Source of the DNA: JBBQBQ01 sp038317685
Lineage (GTDB): Bacteria > Desulfobacterota > Desulfuromonadia > Desulfuromonadales > DDH964
Direction of reading: 5' to 3'
DNA length: 11,247 nt
Assembly (NCBI GenBank): GCA_038317685.1
Contig: JBBQBQ010000106.1
Location: 1-11,247, forward strand
Within the stretch, counting starts at the first letter, position 1. Every line of letters starts with the position of its first letter. Below the pieces are notes generated by a model. It saw nothing but the letters and a program-made list of their open reading frames with translations. It searched no databases and was not told where the DNA came from. Position numbers and translations under genes: made by a program. This document shows positions 5,958 through 11,247 of the stretch, piece by piece.

Positions 5958-6809
5958 CTAGCCTTTGTCGGTGGAGCGGCGGGGTTCAACCTTGACGATC
6001 ACCCGGTCCGCCACGTTCAGATCGATATATTTCAGGACCGAAAGCCGCCCCTGCAGCTCCGGGTAGATCCGTTCCAGACGGTCGAGCTTGCCGGAGAAAT
6101 CGGCAAATCCCAAGTGGACCGGCACCCCGCCGTCGGTGGTATGAAGCCGCAGCCCCTCCTCCGGGTCGATGTGCAGTTCGGAGACTTCCGCCAGGGTGAA
6201 GACACGGCGCCCCTCCAATTCCCGCAGCAGCCCCACCGCGTCGCGCAGCAGCCGATGCCCTTCTTCCGGATGCTCCAGAAGATAGGTCCGGTCGAGGCCG
6301 GTGATCGCCGGGAAGTCGAGGCTGTCGGCGGTGTCGAGGAGTTTGAAGACCACCCCTTCCTCATCGACGTAATACAGATACCCGAGGTTGATGATCGCCC
6401 GGGGATGGCGCTCGCGGATGCGGATCACCACCTCCCGGGGGAAGACGCGCCGCACCTCGGCTCCAGCCACCCAGGGGTTCTCCTCCAGCTTGCGGCCGAT
6501 CAATTCCAGATCGAGGTCGAAGATATTCCCCCCGACCCGGATGTCGGAGCGGCCGATGATTTCCTCGGCACTGAGCCGGCTGGCATTCTCCACCCGCACC
6601 GCCTCGACCCCGAAGTACCCCGAATGGACCAGGGCGCGGCCGGCAAGGCCCAGGCCACCGGCGAAAAGCACCACCAGGGTGAGCTTGCCGAGGAAGAGGC
6701 TGACCGCCAGCAATCGATGCAGGAGCAACTTCCAGTCCAGCGACTGGCGTTGCTTCTTCAGGCGGTTGCCCTTGGCCCTGATCGGTTTGGCGGACTTGAA
6801 ATCCCGCAT
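5958..6809 (-). CDS. ftsQ: Cell division protein FtsQ
   Basis: Bitopic divisome protein that bridges the cytoplasmic FtsZ/FtsA ring and the septal synthase complex, usually with FtsB and FtsL; 283 residues. The ATG at 6809-6807 follows AAGGGA at 4 nt. Residues 1-27 are basic and cytoplasmic (RAKGNRLKKQ). A single transmembrane helix spans about 33-60. The POTRA domain follows at about 65-135: GYFGVEAVRVENASRLSAEE, then GNIFDLDLELIGRKLEENPW and the strand VAGAEVRRVFPREVVIRIRE. The beta domain continues to about 275 with YYVDEEGVVF and VLKYIDLNVADRVIVK. It starts 24 nt after ddl, as in the E. coli order ddlB-ftsQ-ftsA-ftsZ. Sequence divergence is normal for this family; the call rests on architecture plus position. 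Confidence 0.95.
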   Translation of the reverse strand: MRDFKSAKPIRAKGNRLKKQRQSLDWKLLLHRLLAVSLFLGKLTLVVLFAGGLGLAGRALVHSGYFGVEAVRVENASRLSAEEIIGRSDIRVGGNIFDLDLELIGRKLEENPWVAGAEVRRVFPREVVIRIRERHPRAIINLGYLYYVDEEGVVFKLLDTADSLDFPAITGLDRTYLLEHPEEGHRLLRDAVGLLRELEGRRVFTLAEVSELHIDPEEGLRLHTTDGGVPVHLGFADFSGKLDRLERIYPELQGRLSVLKYIDLNVADRVIVKVEPRRSTDKG

Positions 6810-6833
6810 GCCGTCCCTTGCTTCCGACGCCCC

Positions 6834-7760
6834 CTATTTGCCGAGGGCGGCTCCTTCGAGGATACGCTGCACCAGTTCGGGAAACTCGATCCCCGCCTGG
6901 CGGGCCGCCTTGGGGAGGAGACTGGTCTCCGTCATCCCCGGAATGGTGTTGACTTCGAGACAGTAGACTTCCCGCTCCCGCACCATGAAATCGACGCGGG
7001 CCGCGCCGCTGCAGCCGAGGACCCGGCAGGCAGCCTGGGCCGTGCCCTGAACCAAGCCATAGACCGCCGGCGGCAGGGGTGCCGGGAGGAGGTACTCGGT
7101 CTGCCCGGCGGTGTACTTGGCATGATAATCGTAGAAGCCCCCTTTGGGAACCACTTGAATCAAGGGCAGCGCCTCCCCGTCGAGGATGGCGGCGGTCACC
7201 TCGGCGCCCTGGATGAAGTCCTCGACCAGGATCAGATCGTCGTGGCGCGCCGCATCCTCCAGCCCCGCCTCCAGTTCCGCCCGGTCGCGGACGATGCTGA
7301 TGCCGATGGTCGAGCCTTCCCGGGCCGGCTTGACGACCAGGGGGAAGTGCCGGCATCGCTCCAGCAGGGCAGTACGGTCCTCCCCGCGCCGGTAAACCGC
7401 GAAAGCGGGCGTCGGCAGTTCGTGGTGGAGAAGAATCTTCTTGGTCGTCACCTTGTCCATGGCGGTCGCCGAAGCCTGGACACCGCTCCCGGTATACGGG
7501 ATGCCGATGACCTCCAGGAGCCCCTGGACCGTGCCGTCCTCACCGAAGCGGCCATGGAGGGCGATAAAGGCAATTTCCACCCCGCTCTCCGCCAGGCGCG
7601 CCGGCAGATCGCGGCCGGCATCGATCGCCACGGCCCGGTAGCCGGCCCCCTGCAGGGCATTGAGAACGGCGCGGCCGGTGCGTAATGATATTTCCCGCTC
7701 CGCGGAGATTCCGCCAAGAAGGACGCCGACGGTCCTGGCTTTCAGTTCTGCGCGGGTCAT
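6834..7760 (-). CDS. ddl: D-alanine--D-alanine ligase
   Basis: ATP-grasp enzyme joining two D-alanines in the cytoplasm to make the dipeptide added by MurF; 308 residues against 306 in E. coli DdlB. I chose the ATG at 7760-7758 (MTRAELKARTVGVLLGG). The ATG at 7772 would add four residues and cannot be excluded. The longer open frame up to 8108 runs over murB and is a shadow. The N-terminal motif GGISAEREISLRTG (16-29) carries Glu21. HGRFGEDGTVQGLLE spans 69-83. The ATP-loop EGSTIGIS spans 148-155 with Ser150. Lys215-Tyr216 and Arg255/Asp257 fall at the same numbers as the E. coli active-site residues. CLEVNTIPGMTETSLLP (267-283) supplies the metal ligands Glu269 and Asn271 and the D-Ala-binding loop. 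Tyr216 is typical of D-Ala-D-Ala rather than D-Ala-D-Lac ligases. Gap to murB is 59 nt. Confidence 0.97.
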   Translation of the reverse strand: MTRAELKARTVGVLLGGISAEREISLRTGRAVLNALQGAGYRAVAIDAGRDLPARLAESGVEIAFIALHGRFGEDGTVQGLLEVIGIPYTGSGVQASATAMDKVTTKKILLHHELPTPAFAVYRRGEDRTALLERCRHFPLVVKPAREGSTIGISIVRDRAELEAGLEDAARHDDLILVEDFIQGAEVTAAILDGEALPLIQVVPKGGFYDYHAKYTAGQTEYLLPAPLPPAVYGLVQGTAQAACRVLGCSGAARVDFMVREREVYCLEVNTIPGMTETSLLPKAARQAGIEFPELVQRILEGAALGK

Positions 7761-7819
7761 GAATCCTTCCATCCTTCTTGATGATTCGTTTCCGGGAGCT
7801 GCTGCCGGCCCCCTGGTGC

Positions 7820-8722
7820 CTAATCCTCGCCGACGATCCTGACCTCGGTCTCCAGTTCGACCCCCGCGGTCTCCCGAACCCGCCTCCGCACCAGCTCCAT
7901 CAGGGCCAGGATATCGGCCCCCGTGGCGCCGCCGCGGTTGACGATAAAATTCGTATGCCGCTGCGCGATTTCGGCCCCGCCGATCCTCATTCCGCGCAGC
8001 CCGGCCCGGTCGATGAGTTCCCAGGCCTGACGGCCCGGCGGATTTTTGAAGACCGATCCGGCGTTGGGGCCGCCGACCTGGTGCGCCTGGCGGCGGTGTG
8101 CGATACACCGTTCGAACTCGGCCTGCAGAGCCTCCCGGTCACCCTCCTGAAGCCGCAATTGCGCGGCCACCACCACTCGCTGATCCGGCAAGCGGCAGTG
8201 GCGATAGCCGAAGTCGAGCCGCGCCGCCGGCCAGATCTCCTCTCCGGCCGGGCCGGCGACCGTCACCGAGGTCACCACATCGGCGAGGCTCTGATGGCCG
8301 GCCCCGGCGTTCATGGCAATGCCGCCACCAACGGTCCCGGGAACGCCGGCCAGCCCTTCCAGACCGCCCAGACCTCGTGCAACGCTGCGGCGGATCAGGG
8401 TCATGATGGGCAGGCCCGCCTCCCCTTCGGCGGTCCCCTCGTCGCCAAAGGTCAGGTTCCGCAAGCGGGAAAGCCGCAGCACCGCGCCCCGGACCCCGCC
8501 GTCCTTGACCAGCAGGTTGCTGCCGGCGCCGATGATCAGCCACGGGGTGCCGTTGGCGGCGAGCAGGGTCAGGGCTCGCCCCAGGTCCTCGCGATCGGCC
8601 GGAACGATCAGCAGTTCGGCCGGACCTCCGACCCGCCAGGTGGTGCAGAGGGCGAGGGGCGCCTCGGAAACCACTTCGCCGCGCAGTTCGCCGCGCAAGC
8701 TGTCAAAGAGCGTGTGACTCAA
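7820..8722 (-). CDS. murB: UDP-N-acetylenolpyruvoylglucosamine reductase MurB
   Basis: FAD- and NADPH-dependent cytoplasmic enzyme that reduces UDP-GlcNAc-enolpyruvate to UDP-MurNAc; 300 residues. The start is TTG at 8722-8720, which shares TTGA with the murC stop, so translation is probably coupled. FAD-binding motifs are present: TTWRVGGPAELLIVP (27-41), IIGAGSNLLVKDGG (63-76) and GLAGVPGTVGGGIAMNAGA (123-141). FGYRHCRL lies at 171-178 in place of the longer type I Tyr loop, and GSVFKNPPG (222-230) carries the proton-donating Ser223. The short length and GSVFKNP motif fit the type II enzymes (Staphylococcus/Bacillus-like) rather than E. coli type I. Glu293, in the C-terminal ETEVRIVGE, is the probable catalytic glutamate. 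Its position between murC and ddl differs from E. coli, where murB lies outside the cluster. Confidence 0.97.
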   Translation of the reverse strand: MSHTLFDSLRGELRGEVVSEAPLALCTTWRVGGPAELLIVPADREDLGRALTLLAANGTPWLIIGAGSNLLVKDGGVRGAVLRLSRLRNLTFGDEGTAEGEAGLPIMTLIRRSVARGLGGLEGLAGVPGTVGGGIAMNAGAGHQSLADVVTSVTVAGPAGEEIWPAARLDFGYRHCRLPDQRVVVAAQLRLQEGDREALQAEFERCIAHRRQAHQVGGPNAGSVFKNPPGRQAWELIDRAGLRGMRIGGAEIAQRHTNFIVNRGGATGADILALMELVRRRVRETAGVELETEVRIVGED

Positions 8723-10098
8723 CGACCCGCCCGGTCGTGCAGCCGTTCAGTGAGGTCTGCGCCGACCTGCCAAACATTGCCGGCGCCGAGGGTGATAACG
8801 ATGTCGCCGGGGTGGACCGTCTCCAGCAGGTGGGCCACCACCGCTTCCCGTTCGGGGATGTAGCGAGCGTCCTTGTGGCCGTGGCCGGCTGCCCCGGCCG
8901 CCAGGGCCGCCGCATCGACCCCGGGGATCGGCTCTTCCCCGGCCGGGTAAATATCCATCACCACCAGCAGGTCGGCTTGGTAAAAGGCCGTCAGAAAATC
9001 TTCGAAGAGAGCCTGGGTGCGGGTGTAGCGGTGGGGCTGGAAGACCGCCACCACCCGTCGATCCCAGCCGGATCGGGCCGCCGCCAAAGTCGCCTTGATC
9101 TCCACCGGGTGATGCCCATAGTCATCGACGACCATGACCTCGGCATCGTAACGGATCTGAAAGCGCCGCCCCACCCCGCCGAAGTCGCGGAATCCCTCGG
9201 CGATCGCCGGGAAGGGAATCTCCAGCTCCCTGGCCACGGCGATCGCGGCCAGGGCGTTGAGGACATTGTGACGACCCGGCATGCGGAAGGAGAGGCGTCC
9301 GAGCTGCTCCCCCCGGCAATGGACGGTCATGGCGGTGGTCCCGCCCAGATGTTCGATCTCCGTGGCGTGAAAATCGGCCTGGGCCGCCAGGCCGTAGCTG
9401 ATGAACCGCTTCTTCACCAGGGGGATGATGCTCTGGATGTTCGGGTCGTCGAGGCACAGGACGGCCGCGCCGTAGAAGGGCACCTTGTTGATGAAGTCGA
9501 CGAAGGTGGCCTTGATCTCCTCCAGGTCGTGGTAGTAGTCGAGGTGGTCGAGGTCGATATTGGTGACAATGGCGATGGTCGGCGAAAGCTTCAGGAACGA
9601 GCCGTCCGATTCGTCCGCCTCGGCCACCAGGAACTTCCCCTGGCCGAGCTTGGCGTTCGAGCCGAGGAGATCCAGACGCCCACCGATGACCGCCGTCGGA
9701 TCGAGGCCGGCGTGCGACAGGACCGTGGCGACCATACTGGTCGTCGTGGTCTTGCCGTGGGTCCCGGCCACCGCGATCCCGTACTTCATGCGCATCAGCT
9801 CGGCGAGCATCTCGGCCCGGGGGATGACCGGGATCAAGCGGCGTTGGGCCTCCAACACCTCCGGGTTATCGGGACGGACTGCCGTCGAGGTCACCACCAC
9901 GTCCGCGGTGCCGATGTTGTCGGGAGAATGGCCGAAAGCGATGGTCCCCCCGAGGTCCGTCAGTCGCCGGGTGATCTCACTCTCCCGCAAGTCGGAACCG
10001 GTCACCACGTAACCGAGATTGAGGAGGACCTCGGCAATGCCGCTCATGCCGATGCCGCCGATGCCGATAAAATGTATGGTTCGAATCTTTCCGTACAT
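8719..10098 (-). CDS. murC: UDP-N-acetylmuramate--L-alanine ligase MurC
   Basis: ATP-dependent cytoplasmic Mur ligase adding L-alanine to UDP-MurNAc, the step after MurB; 459 residues, usual length. The ATG at 10098-10096 gives the standard N-terminus MYGKIRTIHFIGIGGIGMSG, but no clear Shine-Dalgarno sequence precedes it (only GGGA about 16 nt away). Domain 1 has the UDP-binding Rossmann loop (8-23). Domain 2 has the P-loop AGTHGKTTTT (111-120), the acidic VAEADESDGSF (158-168) and TNIDLDHLDYY (179-189). Domain 3 has GRHNVLNALAA (275-285), GVGRRFQ (308-314), VDDYGHHPVEI (324-334) and FQPHRYTRT (353-361). All conserved ligase residues are present. Its stop overlaps the murB start, and a 72-nt hairpin-bearing gap separates it from murG. 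Confidence 0.98.
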   Translation of the reverse strand: MYGKIRTIHFIGIGGIGMSGIAEVLLNLGYVVTGSDLRESEITRRLTDLGGTIAFGHSPDNIGTADVVVTSTAVRPDNPEVLEAQRRLIPVIPRAEMLAELMRMKYGIAVAGTHGKTTTTSMVATVLSHAGLDPTAVIGGRLDLLGSNAKLGQGKFLVAEADESDGSFLKLSPTIAIVTNIDLDHLDYYHDLEEIKATFVDFINKVPFYGAAVLCLDDPNIQSIIPLVKKRFISYGLAAQADFHATEIEHLGGTTAMTVHCRGEQLGRLSFRMPGRHNVLNALAAIAVARELEIPFPAIAEGFRDFGGVGRRFQIRYDAEVMVVDDYGHHPVEIKATLAAARSGWDRRVVAVFQPHRYTRTQALFEDFLTAFYQADLLVVMDIYPAGEEPIPGVDAAALAAGAAGHGHKDARYIPEREAVVAHLLETVHPGDIVITLGAGNVWQVGADLTERLHDRAGR

Positions 10099-10134
10099 AG
10101 TTGAATGTAAATCCCGCTGTGGCTAGGTGTTTTG

Positions 10135-10157
10135 GGTAACCCGGTAGCCGTTACCGG
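10135..10157. repeat. Overlapping inverted repeats in the murG-murC gap
   Basis: Two stems compete for the same bases: GGTAAC (10135-10140) with GTTACC (10150-10155), and CCGGTA (10141-10146) with TACCGG (10152-10157). Each is a perfect 6-bp match. It lies just after the murG stop and no T-run follows on the minus strand, so it is not a terminator. It might stabilise or process the polycistronic message. Confidence 0.4.
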
Positions 10158-10170
10158 TCTCTCTTTCCCG

Positions 10171-11238
10171 TCATTCCAGAATGGCCCGGCACTCCTTGAG
10201 GATCAGGTCGGCCGCGCCGCGCCGGCCGAGGCCCCGGGCGGCACCGGCCATGCTGACAAGCCGCTCCCGGTCGTTCAACAGATCGCCGACCATGCGGCCG
10301 AGCCGCTCCGGCGTCATCTCCCGTTGGGCCAGCAGCAGTGCTGCACCACGCTGCGCCAGAGCCCGGGCATTGCCGGTTTGATGGTCGGCCGCGGCGTGGG
10401 GATACGGAATCAGGACTGCCGGTCGGCCGCAGGCGGCCAGTTCCGCGAGGGTCGTCGCTCCGGCCCGGCACACGACCAACTGGGCATCACGATAGGCAGC
10501 GGCCATATCGTCGATGAACGGCACCACCTCCGCGACCCAGCCGGCCTTTCGATAAGCCTCCTGCACCCGGTCCAGGTCCGCGCCGCCGGTCTGGTGGCGG
10601 ATGCGCAGCCGACCGCGCAGCGTCTCCAAATGGGGAAGGGCCGAAACCATCGCGGTATTGATCGCCTGGGCACCGGCGCTGCCGCCGAAGACCAACAATG
10701 AAGGCTCCCCCTCCGGCAACGCGGGGCAATCTTCCATCCCTGCCCGTAGCGGATTGCCGGTGAGGACGGTGCGGCCGCTGTGAAAAGCGCGGTCCGCGTC
10801 GATGAAAGAGAGGCAGATCCGGTCGACCCAGCGGCCCAGGAGACGGTTGGTCAGGCCGGGCCAGGCGTTCTGCTCGTGAACCAGCGTCGGGACCTTGCCC
10901 AAAAGAGCCGCCACCAGGACCGGCGCCGAGGCGTAGCCGCCGACACCGACGACCACGTCGGGGGAGAAATCGGCGATGATCGCCTGCGATTGGCGGACAC
11001 TGCGCCAGAGCTTCGGCAGCAGGTGCAGCCGTTCCGGCCAGGCCTTGCCGACGAACCCTTCGATGTCGATCGTCGAGAGGGGAAAGTGGAGGGGCGGCAG
11101 AATCCGCGCTTCGATCCCCCGCTCGGTGCCGACGAAGTGAACCGCCGAGCCTTCTTCGGTCGCCAGGAGCCGCTGGGCCAGGGCCACGGCCGGGAAGAGA
11201 TGTCCGCCGGTGCCGCCACCGGCCAAGAGCAGCCTCAT
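10171..11238 (-). CDS. murG: UDP-GlcNAc:lipid I N-acetylglucosaminyltransferase MurG
   Basis: Peripheral inner-membrane glycosyltransferase (GT-B fold, GT28) that adds GlcNAc to lipid I to give lipid II, the last cytoplasmic precursor step; 355 residues, as in E. coli. The ATG at 11238-11236 follows GGAGGT near the window edge. The N-terminal domain has the glycine loop GGGTGGH (7-13), a second G loop VGVGGYASAP (97-106) with HEQNAWPG (121-128), and LHLLPKLW (71-78) in the hydrophobic membrane-facing region. The C-terminal domain has the third glycine loop FGGSAGAQAIN (184-194), then CRAGATTLAEL (257-267) and PYPHAAADHQ (278-287) at the UDP-GlcNAc site. It is the first complete gene of the visible operon; ftsW would be expected just off the right edge, as in other dcw clusters. 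Confidence 0.98.
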   Translation of the reverse strand: MRLLLAGGGTGGHLFPAVALAQRLLATEEGSAVHFVGTERGIEARILPPLHFPLSTIDIEGFVGKAWPERLHLLPKLWRSVRQSQAIIADFSPDVVVGVGGYASAPVLVAALLGKVPTLVHEQNAWPGLTNRLLGRWVDRICLSFIDADRAFHSGRTVLTGNPLRAGMEDCPALPEGEPSLLVFGGSAGAQAINTAMVSALPHLETLRGRLRIRHQTGGADLDRVQEAYRKAGWVAEVVPFIDDMAAAYRDAQLVVCRAGATTLAELAACGRPAVLIPYPHAAADHQTGNARALAQRGAALLLAQREMTPERLGRMVGDLLNDRERLVSMAGAARGLGRRGAADLILKECRAILE

Positions 11239-11247
11239 CGGACCTCC

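Noticed and set aside
3795..7685. A 1296-codon open frame on the plus strand, antisense to ftsZ, ftsA, ftsQ and ddl
   Set aside because: The opposite strand carries four complete conserved genes with correct motifs. The plus-strand translation is rich in D, H, Q, P, G and A with no domain pattern, as expected of an antisense frame in GC-rich coding DNA, and it has no ribosome-binding site.
7761..8108. N-terminal extension of ddl into murB
   Set aside because: The added residues overlap conserved murB coding sequence and have no homology pattern; the Ddl family start fits the ATG at 7760.
8737..10104. A 455-codon plus-strand frame mirroring murC
   Set aside because: It is almost exactly coextensive with murC on the other strand and shows no recognisable domain; a codon-bias shadow.

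Overview
The window is a GC-rich bacterial chromosome segment in which every supported gene lies on the minus strand. It looks like a member of the Desulfuromonadia (Geobacter/Desulfuromonas-like). The reasons are a heme-dense lipoprotein cytochrome, a division/cell-wall (dcw) cluster with murB between murC and ddl, and a small helical protein of a kind I recall from Geobacter-type genomes. The taxon is an inference from gene content, not a measured placement.

Right two thirds (about 3303-11247): the downstream half of a dcw cluster, transcribed right to left as murG, murC, murB, ddl, ftsQ, ftsA, ftsZ. murG, murC, murB and ddl supply the last lipid II step, two cytoplasmic UDP-MurNAc steps and the D-Ala-D-Ala dipeptide. 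ftsQ, ftsA and ftsZ supply the divisome bridge, the membrane tether and the Z-ring polymer. Gaps run from a 4-nt overlap (murC/murB) to about 80 nt. A strong intrinsic terminator at 3303-3328, about 130 nt past ftsZ, closes the unit.

Middle (about 1070-3302): a 370-nt gap after ftsZ holds the terminator, two inverted repeats and a plausible sigma-70 promoter. Then come a 73-codon helical protein of unknown function and a radical-SAM Fe-S protein with a second cysteine cluster at its extreme C-terminus.

Left end (1-1069): a multiheme c-type cytochrome lipoprotein, cut by the window edge, with seven CXXCH motifs visible. It is built from a tandem repeat of about 103 residues carrying four hemes. 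It is preceded by a 345-nt gene-free leader with an AT-rich core and stem-forming sequences. One leader segment can pair either locally or with the Shine-Dalgarno region. I regard the repeated cytochrome with its leader and the duplicated C-terminal peptide of FtsZ as the most interesting items. I found no mobile element, CRISPR array, tRNA or rRNA, and no clear evidence of a wholly new system.
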